From the NCBI GenBank assembly GCA_033819885.1, contig JAQYUZ010000009.1, positions 434,001-498,000 of the forward strand: a DNA stretch of 64,000 nt, read 5' to 3'. The stretch is from Microbotryomycetes sp. JL201 (taxonomy: Eukaryota; Basidiomycota; Microbotryomycetes). The notes below the pieces were generated by a model, which did no database searches, was not told the DNA's origin, and worked only from the letters and a program-made list of their open reading frames with translations. Both the position numbers and the translations under genes were made by a program. Below, piece after piece: positions 1 through 11,891 of the stretch (its first letter is position 1; each line of letters starts with the position of its first letter).

Positions 1-1005
1 CAGAAACGCGTACCTTGAAATTGGCCTGAGCGTCACAGGCGATTCCAAAAGTCGTCTGCTCGATGTAGTCGATAAAGTCATACAAGCTTGGAGATTAAGC
101 AGATCTCAGCAGGTGGCACTCGCAATCGAGGTTACAGGAGCACACACCGGTCTGACCATAGCAGGATCCTCGCCAATGGCTCGTGCCTGAGCATTTCCCT
201 CAAGATCATGCCGGTATTGAGGGCTACCTCTGCGTTCTCGTAGCTGCCGTTTTCAATAATATCAGTACATGTCAAACACCGCATACTCAAAACATGACTC
301 GCCCTCGCAAAGCAGCAAAGATGGTCTCTTCTCGCGAAGCGAGGTGTTCGACCGTTGGCCACCGTGTACCTATTTGTCGCCGCAGCAAGTTGTTGAAGAT
401 TTGAGAAACGTCCTTGCGGGCCTGATTAGGATCATTGCATGTCAGCAGCTTTGGGGCACAAAGACCGTACGATCTGGCTTTGAGAATGCAACTCGCCTCA
501 AACTCGAACCGCCAAGTGTTGCACACGAGCAGCTGCAACAAATCGTTGGCGTACACTTCCTGCGCTAGCTGGGCGATGATTTCCGGCTGTGGATCGCTTT
601 CTGAGAATGCCTTGTGTGTCAGTTGAGCGCCAGCGTTTTGCCGCTGTGCGGCCCGATAGTGTTGACTTGCCTCCATCGCCGTACAGCAGTACCTTCATCT
701 GAAACAGATTTTTCGATACTTCATCGCTCGCCTGTTATTGAGCCACCAAACCAAAAGACAGTGAGCCATATGGTCTCGTCAGTATGAGCTCGCCTCCCCG
801 CCGCCATTGAGCAAAGCGTCTTTTGGGAATCAACGGCCCACGGTGTACTGACCTTTTTGCGACTCTCTGGCGAAGCTGTTCTCGATTCCAGTTTTGTGAT
901 GGCGTCTTTGGTAGATCTAACGAGGTCTGGTGGTGATTTAAGTTTGCCGCCGCCGATCCCGCCATTTGCCGAATTTGACGACGCAGATTTTGAGAAGAAA
1001 TTCAT
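1..1005 (-). CDS. HYM1: Mo25/Hym1-family scaffold protein (partial)
   Basis: Scaffold of the RAM/MOR (STE20-like and NDR kinase) polarity pathway. Six exons are in the window: 1005-853, 731-671, 600-497, 421-303, 243-148 and 86-14; the last ends at a GTACGC donor and the gene runs off the left edge. About 202 residues are seen of a usual ~340. The start MNFFSK and following [11 protein letters not shown] match the family N-terminus, and [18 protein letters not shown] and MLRHEPLAR are hallmark Mo25 helices. Three of the introns (670-601, 496-422, 302-244) need GC donors (GCAAGT, GCGAGT, GCGAGT): only these joins give uninterrupted family motifs ([28 protein letters not shown]) with consistent phases. 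GT alternatives nearby break frame or motif. Confidence 0.9.
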
Positions 1006-1564
1006 CGGTCGTGCGTATCAATATGCTTGGAAAAAGTGGTTGCAAGTTGGACACAGGTCGCTGTAGCGAATTCGGAATCACTCAACGTGCGCGTCGAGCG
1101 GATCGCGCAGCCAGACTCGGCAAGCAGCGCTATCCAGAGAGAGTGTGCGCGCGCTTAGCTTGAGCAATCGTCTTTGGTATGCCCGAGTTGTTTCGAGCGA
1201 GTGGTGCGTAGTCGCGTGGGCTTGGCCGAGCTCGCGGCGCCCGAAGCGCGTCGTGTATGTGTGTATGTGTGCTGCTCGTGTGCACGCAAGACCAGCAAGC
1301 CGAGACCCGAGTGCTCAGCCAACGAGCACCTTGATAGTGACGTAGGCGACAGACTCGAACCTCGAAACGTCCGAGCTCGAGCTCGAACGCCTTCTTGAGC
1401 GCGCACGGTTCGCACCTCGACGTTTCGTGTATCATTCTCGACGTTGCCATGCTATGCTACAAGTCTCTCTACCTCGTCATCATCACTATTCGGAAAACTA
1501 TGCTCCGTCTTGGTCCCAAAAAGGAAAAGAAAAGGGTACCGAAATTAGAGAAGCCACGCAGCCT
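1006..1564. other. Intergenic region between HYM1 start and SKT5 end
   Basis: About 560 bp upstream of the HYM1 start and downstream of the SKT5 stop. It is GC-rich with CGAG/TCGA runs and overlapping chance reading frames on both strands. It probably holds the HYM1 promoter and the SKT5 3' end. I see no further gene in it. Confidence 0.5.
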
Positions 1565-4378
1565 TTAACTGATCACACACTCTGTCGCAGCTTCTTGCCG
1601 TGTCGGTCGCGCGTTCTTTGTACCTTTGCCCGTACCGAGCTTTTTCAATTCTGTCAGCCGTTGCATCGCCCGCTTGTTCCCTTGAGCTGCTCGTGACACG
1701 TTGGCGCACATGCCAGCCGGTCAGCTCTGGTTAAAAGCGACATGCGAAGGAATGACAGAATTATTCACCTGCAGCGCGCATGTACCATCGTTTGGCCTCT
1801 TCCAAATCTTGTCTGACGCCAATACCGACCTCACTGTAGTATCCGACGGCGTACTCTGCCTTTGGCAGACCCTTGTTGGCAGCCCTTCTCGCCCAAAGAT
1901 ATGCCTCTGAATCACTTTGCTTCAAAACGCCTTCACTGCCCGTCAAGTACCATCCGCTCAAAGCCAATTCGCTCTCGGCGTCGCCTCGTTCGGCAGCTCG
2001 AGTGTACCAAGCGATACTCCGTCTCGGGTCAACAGGACAAGTTAATGAGCCGTACTCGTAGCAAGAACCCAGCTTGAATTGACTTGGGGGATAACCTAAT
2101 TGACCGGCTTGCGTAAACAGTTCTCTCGCTTGAGCGGGATCAAAAGGCCAGAATTGAGGTTGTCCAGGAACCGGAGCACGCTCGTACAGTAATCCGAGCT
2201 CATGCAAGGCGTGAGGATTGTCTTCGTCGGCCTGAGCGGCGGCACGTTTGAGCCAAGTGTAACCTTCTCTGGGGTTGCGTTGTTGACCCAACAGGCCGTT
2301 CAACAAAATCATACCGAGTTTGTACATGCCAGCAGTGTCACCCAAAGCTGAAGCTTTGCGGTAAAACAAGACGGCTCTCGCATGGTCGCGCCGCGTGCCG
2401 ACGCCCACTTCGTTGCAAACGGCCGTTCGATACGTCGCAGACGAATGGTTCTGTTTCGACGCCTGCACGTACAAGTTGTACGCCTTTTCATGATCAACTT
2501 GCAAGCCGAGCGATCCGTTGCCGAGGCAGTTGGCGAGAAAGAATTGAGCGTCGGCGTAAGCCGTCTTCGAGCCCGTCGAGCCCGGCGTTGCAAGCCTCTT
2601 GATCAACTTGAGCGATTCCGCAAGCAGTGCGTCTCGATACTTTTTCGCCGCTTTCTCATCACCCGTTGCGCTCGTCGTGATGCGCTTGGCTGCCTCGATC
2701 AAGTACTTTGCGAAATTGAATTGCGCTTCAGGGTCCGGATCAGCCTTGATCCTGTTGCGGTACTCGTCGACGGATTGTTTCGTAATGGGTGGACCGGATG
2801 ATGTTGACGTCGAGCTGTGCTGCGATGCCGTCGTCGGCTTGCGCTTCATACCGCTGCCCGGCATCGGCGGCATCGGGGGAGGGGCAGACGCCGTCGACAT
2901 GTACGACGCTGTGCGACCGATACCTCCAGTCGCATGCGGACCGAGTGACAAGGTCGAGATCGATGATGGGGCGCGATGTAGCGAGCCAGGAGGACCGTAC
3001 GCCGGGCTGCCGTACTCGCCGCTGGCGCCAGGGCCAGGCTGGCCAGTGGCGGCGGCGGCCGCCGCGTAGTATGGATTCTGCGCCGCCGCCATACTGGCGT
3101 GGTCATAGCCGTACATACCATGGGGTGGCTGTGGCTGAAATTGGGGCGGATAGTAGCCAGGGTATGACGATGCCGGGATTGCGGTCGATGACGGTGGCGG
3201 CGGCGGACCCGCTGCGACGGGTCTCTGTCTCGGGTCATCCGGATTCAGGTACGGGGTGCCGTCGGGGTAGAACTGAGGGGCCGGTATTGGCGTGCCTGGT
3301 GGTACGAAAAAATCGTTGCTGCCGGCAAAGACGGGCTGTGGCGAAGGAGAGTGGAGGCTCGTGCCCGGGCTCGGACCGGTGCCTTCTCTGTAATGGGCAT
3401 CATACGGTAGGTAGCTACTATTGTCACCGTCTGATCGTCTGCGATTGTCTGGCAAGTCGACAGAAGTGCGACCGTAAGTTGGCCCGGCCACATGAGTTCG
3501 AGGAGGACCGTACGATGCCCCTGACGGTTCACGCGAGTGATGTGCCGACGGCGTCGAATAGACGCTCTCGACCGAGTACACACTCGCCGTGTGACCCTGT
3601 GGACTGCGGATTTCTATGGCGCCGTCTGGTCCTGCAAACGTGGACGAGCTTGCGCTTGCCCTGTGATCCTGGATAGCGCTCGCGCTGGGCAAGGACGAGC
3701 GGGGATCGCGCTGCTCAAAGCGCATGTTTTCGAGGCCGAGATTAATGTCGTCGAGTGAGGGCAAGGCCGGGATGAGGGGTGGTTCGATCGGACTGTGCAA
3801 TGCCGAGCGGGATGAGATCGTGGACGAGCTGGCAAGCGGTGACGAAACGGCGAGTGAGGGCGAGCTGTGATTAGGCTGACTGTACAGCCCTGCTGCAGTT
3901 CGAGGTAGAAAGAGGCCCGCTGTGACAAAGCGTTCGAGCACGGAGCCGAAAGAGGTTAGCGCTGAGACAAAGGTGGGCGCTGGCCGGCCTAGCAAGGGTC
4001 GTGTATCGTAGCCCAGCATCAGAGTTCTGGTGTCTCACCTTCTGTCGATGTGTGGCCTTGTGTCGGACCTGTGGCGAGCTGAGTGTCGTACGTTGTTGCT
4101 CGCTCGGGCAGCTGCTGCTTGCGCCTCGGCGCCTGGCCAATCGACCCGAAAGGACTTGGGTCATTCGACCATGGCCTGTGTGCTAATGTTGCCGCGGGCT
4201 GGTCTGCCAACGGGTAGCTGCCGGTGGCCGCCGCGAGCGCGTCAGGTGAGCCGCTGCGCGTCGTCGTCACAAACATCGCAGGCGACGGCGACGGAGGCGG
4301 GTAATTGAGCGCATTCGAGCCGGTCGGGTGCACACGCTGCTGCTGCGACTGCGCTGGCTTATCCCAGGCAGCCTGCAT
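1565..4378 (-). CDS. SKT5: Chitin synthase regulator with Sel1 repeats and CaaX end
   Basis: Activator and targeting factor of chitin synthase (Skt5/Chs4 family), expected at the plasma membrane. Exons 4378-4039, 3988-1769 and 1686-1565 give about 893 residues. The first half is Ser/Pro/Gly-rich; LENMRFEQRD is a family signature. The second half carries Sel1-like repeats (for example AVLFYRKASALGDTAGMYKL and SQFKLGSCYEYGS). A short last exon follows an 82-nt intron and yields AAQGNKRAMQRLTELKK and a terminal CVIS, a prenylation box as in yeast Chs4. Without that exon the protein would stop at a weak AAGE. The first intron is less sure: a 50-nt intron (4038-3989) fits the phase, but a longer one ending at a later AG is possible. 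The start is the first in-frame ATG (MQAAWDK). Confidence 0.9.
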
Positions 4379-4743
4379 CGCTGCAATCCGGCGCGCGCTT
4401 GCGCTCTCTCGGCAGGCCGACACTGGCACGCGCCCGCCCGCCCTTTGTCCTGCTTGCCTACGAGGCGGACCTCGCTCGTACAGTCAGTCCAATCGGAAAG
4501 AACGCAATCCACCGGCGAACACGACTCGGGTAGCGAGTAATGACGAAACCGGTCGGCCACTCGCCTCGAGACCTGCCCACGATGAGGCTGTGCACGTCTA
4601 CAACGTCCACACAATCGTATCGCCCGTATTCAACCAACAACTGCACTACTGAAACTTCATTTCGCAAAATCGAGGTAGAATTACATTCCTGTGCCCCATC
4701 TGCTCGCACCTCACGTGTCCTCCATGCATCGAGCGAGCGACAA
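4379..4743. other. Intergenic, SKT5 promoter side
   Basis: About 365 bp between the Sec61-beta stop and the SKT5 start, both on minus. It should contain the SKT5 promoter. It includes one CACGTG core near 4713. No gene is seen. Confidence 0.4.
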
Positions 4744-5698
4744 TCACTTTGTCATGTATCGAACGACTGCGAGTGCGCAATAATGTGTCAGCGATCATGT
4801 CTGTGTACGAGCAAGCGTCCGTGGGTACGGCTCTCTTTTCAGACGGCAGCTCGCACCTTTTGTGAACAAATGCAAAAAGACGACTGAAAAGATGAAGACG
4901 ACGGCGAGCGACAGGACAATGACAGGATCACTAGAACCCGAACCACGTAGTATTCGACGTAGGTGGCGTGGACGTATCGAGCGGCGTCGACGGGCAGCAG
5001 TTGCGGACCGACGCATTGTGGCGATTGCAACGGTGGACCGAAATTGAATGAGAGAATAGACAGCGACGGTAATTGGCGACGATCAGACAGAGGGCCCAAA
5101 AGGACAAAAGCGGAGGCGGGGACGGCAATGGTCAGCGCTCTTTGGTTTCGTTCCGAGTGCGTTGAACACGAAGCGGGCAGAGCAAAATGAAGCTGTGACA
5201 CGTGTTCTCTTTGACAAGGGAAGCGGTGGGTGCCACGTAGACCAGTTGGCTTGCCTTGCTCACGCCCTCGTTGGCGTCCCATCCGATTCTATTCACAACT
5301 TGCCTCGCGACGACTCACACTTTCAATCCAGGGTTCTCATCCTGGGTGTACAGCTTCATCATGGTCGACGTGCTGCCTCCCGCGCCTGCGGCCCTCATTG
5401 ACTGAGGCGCATCCACGTCCCGCTTTGAACCACTCTGCAGCGCTGCAGCTCGTCGCCTGCACGTCGACGTGGATTCACGATGAATTCGAAATCAATGTGT
5501 CAGCATCCACTGCAATCATTCGTCCCTTGGTGCGAGTCTGGCTCGCCTCCACGCGCGCAAGCACGCGCATGCACGTTCACATGTATCGCATGCAGACACG
5601 GTACGCGGCGCTCGTTCTCACCTGATCTGCGGTCCAGTGGCACCGGGCACCCGTGCAGGCGTGCCCTTTGGAGTCGACGGTCTCGATCCCTCAGACAT
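4744..5698 (-). CDS. SBH1: Sec61-beta subunit of the ER translocon
   Basis: Small tail-anchored subunit of the Sec61 protein-conducting channel in the ER membrane. Four exons (5698-5622, 5456-5319, 4930-4857, 4766-4744) give about 103 residues, the usual size. The N-terminus is MSEGSRPSTPKGTPARVPGA, followed by an Arg/Ala-rich linker, the conserved MMKLYTQDENPGLKV, and the membrane segment DPVIVLSLAVVFIFSVVFLH near the C-terminus. The GLKV-DPVIV junction spans a 388-nt intron (5318-4931), far longer than most here. The final exon is 23 nt and adds VVRYMTK; reading through instead would add an unlike basic tail and stop near 4795. Confidence in identity is high, moderate for the last exon. Confidence 0.9.
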
Positions 5699-5891
5699 GG
5701 TCGTCGTCGCTGCGCAAGCCCGTGCCCTTGTCTGGATGAGATCGTCTATCAGGCGAACAGAACAGGAACGACATTGACACCACAATCTGTACAATCACAA
5801 CAGGAGCTCATCAAATCGAACAGGAAAAAAAAAGGGGGCAAACAGACCGCGAGAAGAAAACAAAAGTGGATAACGAAACCACGGGGAGGCT

Positions 5892-8297
5892 TCACATCAA
5901 TCGTCCCGCTGCCGTGCTCAACATGCTCGGTCTCGGACGGAACCCTGCTCCGCCCGTCGAAGGCCTTTGCACTCCGCCTACAGTGAATCCACCCAGGCCG
6001 GCAACGTGTTGGACAGATTCGTCAGCGGCGCCTTCAGCAACAGCTGTGCCCGCCCAACCTGCAGGTATCCTCATGCCCGTCACTTGAGGTTGAAGTATGG
6101 CAGTTGCTTGAGGTCCAGGGCCGCCATACCCAACCTGAGACCGCCCAGTCATTTGAGCGGCCACTTTGCTCGTAGACACCGGCGTTCGACCGTAGCCAAA
6201 CGACGACCCAGACCCACCCGTCCTCTGATTTGTCAGCGAGCCATTGTGTTCACCGAGCACTCGAACGCCGGCAACGGACGCCGATCCAGTGCTGAGCGGC
6301 ACTTGACGTTTTGCAGCCGGAGTCGCTCGACCCGTCATTTGCCGTTTCAGAGGTTGCTGAGACGCGCCCGTCATTTGCGCTCGAAGTGGAGCAGTACGAA
6401 CAGGTCCTGCGCCAGTAGGAGCTGGGCCTGCCTTCGCTCTCTGAGCAAACCGATGGGAACAAGAGCGGAGTCAGAGCTCAATTCACCACATGAATCAGGG
6501 CCGCCGCTCACCTTCTTGTTCTCTTTTTCAGTCGCTTCCGCTTCTAGTTTCATGTCCAATTCGTCAATGAATCGCGTTCCATTCACCAAGAATGGTCTCT
6601 GATTGTCTTGCTCCCAAGCCGGAATGATTTGCCTTAGCTCTTGCTCTAGTCGAGGTTTCTCCTTCGCGACACGCTTGCGAGCTTTTTCTTCGCGCAAAAG
6701 GCGGCCCGGATCGCCGCGTGTAGACTTGCCCAACAGCCGAGACTTGTCATTGGCCGAGGCCTGAAGCAGAAAGTAAAAACAAACGTCAGACGACGCTGCA
6801 CCAACCACTTGGTCCATACCACTGACCTCGAGTTCACGCATCTCTTCAACGACATTGAAGTATTTCGCCAGCCTCTCCAACACGGGCAAAGCTCTCTCGA
6901 CTTCTGCTTCTACCCGCTCTCGTTCCCTCTCGTGAGCAACGAGCAGCTCTTCCGATACGTTGTCGTTGACGATCTCGTCTTCGACACCCGTTTGCGCGTT
7001 CCAAACGAAAGTCGGATCAATATTGATCGTAAAAGGTGGAAAGGTTGCCAAACGTTGAGGTTGAGACAGGAAGAGTTGGTCCCACAAAGCAGTCAGAGCC
7101 TCACGTTCCCTCACGATGAACGCCGACATATTCGTGCGTTTTAGTGACAGCATTCGCTGCAATTCAGATTGATACTGTTTCCGAAAGTGTTGCATGAGCG
7201 TGACTGCTTCTTGCAGAGTATAAGACCGCAGCGCAAACCTACGGCGTTGACAACGTCCATGGTCGAGCCCATCCAGCAGTTTACAAACTGTTCCATTTCG
7301 AGTTCGGTGACGCCGAGCATTGTCCACAGAGGATACAGTTTGTCGTAGGTTGCCTGGATCGTCTGGTTACGGCTCTCCTTCTCCTCCTCAAGCTGGAAGA
7401 GGACGGAATGTGCTCAGCAATGGCGCACAGATTCTCATCGCGGCTTGGGAGGGCTCACCCATTTGCGTTTGGCTTCGACACGTGCAAGATTTTCTGTTGT
7501 CGGCAGCAGCTCTTTGCGCTCTCTCTGGTCACCGACGCCCAAATGCGCCAGGATTGCTTCGTCGAAAGCGTCCGATGCGGCTGTTGCCGCCGCTGCTCCT
7601 TCCTCTGCGCTGCTGGTTCCTGACACAGCATCTGATGGCTGGCTGATGCCGAGCTCTGCTCTGAGCGCAAAGATTTCATTCACGTTCGCGTTGAGTTCGT
7701 CTCGTCGGCGAGCCTGCGGGTCATTCGTCAGCCGGATTGTTTAGACTTGGGGAGCGAGCTCACGATCTCTGCGTCACACCGCAATATTTCTCTCTCGAGG
7801 CTGCTCATGCGCTCAAGCCTCAGATCGAGCTTCTCCCAGCCGTTCGAGACGTCCTCGAGCTCGAGCGTGAAAAAGTCGTTGCCGAGCGACTGTTGGAAGG
7901 GAGCGAGCCGCTTGTGTAACTCTACAATCGTCTGGCCTCGCTCATGCATGCGGCTGCGCATGCTGTCAAGGGCGGCATCGGCATGGGCAAGCTGTTGCGA
8001 CAGTGGTTCGTCGTCATTTGCGCCCGATGCACGGGCCTTGACGACGTGCTGTTCACCCAGTGCTGTCCTCCAGTCTTGTACACGTTTCCACTTGTCGTCA
8101 AGCTGCGTTCTGAGCTCTTGAATGTGGTCTTTAAGCTCGTTGGTTTGTTGTTCGGCGAGTTTGAGAACCGCGTCGCGCACGCTCGCAACCAGCGGGTCTT
8201 TGAGCGAACAGCTATCGGCAGTTATCTGGCGACACAAGCTGTCGAGCGTCGCGAGATGCTCGCTGATGAGCTGTTCGACGCCCGCAGCGGCGGTCAT
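5892..8297 (-). CDS. ASE1: MAP65/Ase1/PRC1 microtubule bundling protein
   Basis: Cross-links antiparallel microtubules at the spindle midzone. Six exons (8297-7764, 7713-7459, 7392-7239, 7209-6827, 6760-6512, 6440-5892) give about 707 residues. The N-terminal part is a long helical rod; the conserved microtubule-binding block carries LLGKSTRGDPGRLLREEKAR and IIPAWEQDNQRPFLVNG. The C-terminal tail is basic and Ser/Gly-rich with four scattered MTG/VTG motifs (QMTGAS, QMTGRAT, QMTGRS, QVTGMR), likely part of the regulated tail. ATG 8297 is used because the longer frame upstream lacks an ATG. It is divergent from GLE1 across 231 bp. Confidence 0.93.
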
Positions 8298-8528
8298 GTT
8301 GAGTGACGACGTCGATGCGCCGACTCCCGGGCTATCGAGGCGAGCGAGTCGCTTGGCGGGTGTGTCTAGCAATAATGAAGCGTTCCGGACGTAGCGAGAG
8401 ACGGCGTATCAAGGTGTGACTCGGCAAAAACGAAGAGACGGGTTCGGCGTCTCCAATTTGCGATTAGCCCTCGACTCAATCGAATTCCTAATCAGTACTA
8501 GCTCTCTGCCCGTCTGTTCTCTAACGCC
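8298..8528. promoter_or_regulatory. Divergent promoter gap, ASE1 / GLE1
   Basis: The 231 bp between the ASE1 start codon (minus) and the GLE1 start codon (plus) must hold both 5' ends. No clear TATA box is visible. Assigned from gene layout only. Confidence 0.5.
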
Positions 8529-10682
8529 ATGCGCTTCGGTGTCGTGCACGATGAGAGCTCGTCAAGCAGTGACGATGAGCGACATGTCTTGCCGAGCAGT
8601 CCCCCCCTAGCGCGGTACGTGTCGTATTCATGCTTGCCAGCCAGCTTCGGGCACGCCCTAAACAATTCGTCAGTGCAGGCGATCGCCTATTGCCAGCAGG
8701 AGGCCACTACCGCCATCATCAAAGCCTACAAAGGGCAGTCGGGCGTTCTCGCCCAGTCCTGTGCAATTTGTCAACCCGCCAAAGCCGTCGCGCGCGGCAA
8801 AGCACTTTCGGTCGCGCGTTGTGCCCTTGTCGGACGACGACGATGAATCTGATGCATCCGAAAGAGATTCGCCGCCAGGGATCGACAGCGCTGTGCTCTC
8901 TGGCAGCGACAGCGACAGTGAGGAGGAGCTGTGGCCAGTCGGACCGAGAAGGACGGCACAGGCGAGGCTGTCAGTCTGCGGGTGCCCGGCATTTTCGGAT
9001 TGTAACTTGCTGACCAACTCGTTGGCGTCAGGGCACCGCTGGAGGGCAAGGCTTTTGCAGGGCTGGACCCGTTCGACAAATGGAACGAACACGCAAAGCA
9101 GACGAGCTGGGTAGGGCATATTCATGTGTAGGAGCATCGCTTGACAGGTGCTCACCACGATTTGCTGGTGCCACGCAGACCCAGGCAAACAGGTCATTCC
9201 ACTTGTCTCTTGCGCGTTCATTGAGCGCATCTCCGCCACCGAGACCAGCGTCAACGACGACAGCCTCAGACATGGCGTCAATCCAATCACTCTTGTCAGA
9301 CTTGAAACTGCAACAGGCCAACGAGGCTTCCAAACTCGTACAGTCGTTCGAGACACGCAACAAGGCCTTGTGGACCTCGATCGAAGCCGCCATCAAGCAG
9401 GCCGAACATGAAGAAGGTGAACGGCAGCGCGTCCTCGAGGAAAAGAGGAAACAACAGGAAGAAGCGGAACGCAAGGCCAAGGAGATGAGAGAGGCAGAAC
9501 AGAAGAAAGCGGCAGACGAACGCAAAAAGCAAGAGCAGGAACGTTTAGCGAGAGAACAAAAGGACGCCGAAGAGAAGCAGGCGCGAGAACAGGCGGAGAA
9601 GAAACTGGCAGAAGCCCAACAGCAAGCGCAACGAACAGCCAGCGTTGTGTCTGTCCCGACCGGGAGCTCGGTTGCCGGCTCGCCTCAGGCAGATTATGAG
9701 CGGTGGGCGGCCGTCATGTTGGTATGTTGATTGTCTCGGTCCGAGCCACGGACCTTGTCTCTGACTTGTGCGGTTGTACCAGCGCATCAAGCAGCAAGTT
9801 TTGCCGACCGTCTCTCAGAACACTGATTGGCGCAAGCAATGCTTCACGGCGAAGCGCTCCATCACACCCAAAATTGGTCAATTGACGGCGTCGTCCGAGA
9901 CGACTCTGCGTATCATCAACCAGCTCGACCAGATTCTGTCGTCAATGCGACCTCCGCCTGGTTCTGGCGGGCCTACAGAGCCCTACACTTGGACGCTGAA
10001 CCATTTGTCGAAAGCGCTAGTCAAACAAGCCGAGACCGAAGTGACGGCCAAATTGTCGACAGCGTACCCTCTCGGTCGCGTGGTCATTGGCTTGCTTGTC
10101 AGAGGTCACATCGAACTCGGCGATGTGCTCATGGCACGTCTCGTCAAGAAGTGTTTCTGGATCACGGGTTGGTGGCCGCCGAAACGACCTGAGCAGTCTG
10201 AACAAGATCATCGCAAAACTTTGGGTCATGCTGCGCCTACATCTGGTGAGACGATCGTCCAGTACGCTCAGCGGATGTCTGGCATCTTGGCCTTGTACGC
10301 TTCAATCCTTCAAACTTCACCTCTCAAATCCCCGCAAGGTCCTTGTCCTCAAGACAGAGTCTCCAACGTGCCAGACCACTTTAGACCGAAAGCGGGTTGG
10401 CGTTGGTTGGTCATCATTTTGACTAAACCTCTTGTCAGTCTCGAACCTACTCCTTTACTCGTCATCACGTTTCTGGAGATCGCCGCACAAACTTTGAGGC
10501 AAACGTACGGTAAACAGTTTGACAAATTTTTGGAAGTCCTCTCAAGGGAAGGATTGAAGGAGGGTAAAGCCGAGTTTTCGGACAAGGCGAAGAGTAGTTC
10601 GGTCAGGTTGAGCTTGTGGTTGGAAGATTGGGAAAAGACTGGCCAGGTAGAGAGCGCGACCGGACGCGAGCCTGACCCGTGA
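8529..10682 (+). CDS. GLE1: Gle1 nuclear pore mRNA export factor
   Basis: Activates the DEAD-box ATPase Dbp5 at the cytoplasmic face of the nuclear pore. Five exons (8529-8614, 8679-8969, 9032-9110, 9179-9721, 9783-10682) give about 632 residues. The N-terminal part is acidic/Ser-rich (PLSDDDDESDASERD). A strongly charged coiled coil (about residues 185-290, e.g. QRVLEEKRKQQEEAERKAKE) is followed by the C-terminal Gle1 HEAT-like domain (e.g. LVRGHIELGDVLMARLVKKC, YAQRMSGILALYASILQT). Every intron phase closes. The 3' end is convergent with the RWDD2-like gene, 71 bp apart. Confidence 0.93.
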
Positions 10683-10753
10683 CGGATCGACTTTTTTGTT
10701 GTGTTTCCGCCCAAAAGGGACGTGTATGTTGTGTCAATTATATGTGATGCATT

Positions 10754-11751
10754 TCAAGCGAAAGCGCCGTTACCGAGGACGACTCCGAACGCGTCTCCTA
10801 ATCCTTTGCTCTCGAGAAACGCCTGTACCTCGCTCATATCTCCCCTGTTGCCACGATGACCACCTCTCGATATCATATGAGTAATTTCTTGCATGTCACT
10901 GAACGCTCTAGGGTCTGACGATGACAATGGTGACCTGAACCGTTCCGAAACTTTTTTTTGAAATGATGGTACATCACTCCATGATTTGCTTTTGATATCG
11001 CTCATGTACTTGTCGACGTTTGATGAAGTTCCTTCAAGTACAAGCAAGGCGGGTTTGCCCGCGAGTACGAAACCGGTCAGGCCGTACGATGGCGCCCAAT
11101 CGACCTGAAAGAGCGGGTTGACAGTCGGTCAGAGTCGCGTGCAGCTTACGGAGGATTTTTTCCCTTTCTTACCATGTCTTGTCTCTTTTCCCTCGTCGAC
11201 AATGATGTCAAAACGAACCAGACTCGCCATTCGGGTCCTCGTTGCTCTGCCGCAGGTTCCTCAACAAGACCAGATCGAGCCGACTGTCTGGCAAGGTCGT
11301 ACATATCTTGACTTGCTTGTCTTGCATATTCTAAAACATCAAAAACGTCTTGGTCGCGGCCGTTCTCGACAAATTCCGTCAATTTTTGAGAGAGCTTGTC
11401 GTGTAGAGATCTCGACAACCAACTTGCTTGATGCAAGACATATTTGCAAGTTTGTTGTTGTGCCAAGGGCAAAGAGATTGTCAAGCTCGATTGAGCTACA
11501 TCGCTGGAGAGAGGTTCGTCTGAAACAGACAAATTGACGGTGAACGATAGGAATGCGGGCACATTGGCGTGTTCGAGCTCGGTTGTGGGATCGTGTGTGC
11601 TCTCGGCTAGTTGTCGCAACAATGGCAAGCAGGACGCGGTGGACGCGTCTAGAACGAGCTCGCCCTCCAAGGGAAACAGCGATTGGCACATGTCGAGCGT
11701 CTCGAGTTGCGCGATGATGAGCTCGATAGGCAGCCACTGTGGCGAGGACAT
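10754..11751 (-). CDS. RWD domain protein, RWDD2 (DUF1115) type
   Basis: Two exons (11751-11173, 11104-10754) give about 309 residues. The first exon carries an RWD-like alpha/beta domain starting MSSPQWLPIELIIAQLET. The join at STREKRQDM-VDWAPSYGLTGFVLAGKP restores the conserved core of the DUF1115 C-terminal domain of RWDD2 proteins, and TSSNVDKYMSDIKSKSW fits its continuation. The molecular role of the family is poorly known; members are thought to act through protein contacts. Tandem with SFT1 upstream. Confidence 0.85.
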
Positions 11752-11891
11752 GGTCGGAGGGCGAGAAAAGCGACAACTCGAGCGAGGCCCGAGCGGGCGC
11801 AGACGGCGACCGCATTCAAGGTACCCTAGCTCGTGACAACAGAACAGACTACTACAACAACCAACAGCGAAATAGAAGGGAGAACGGCCGA

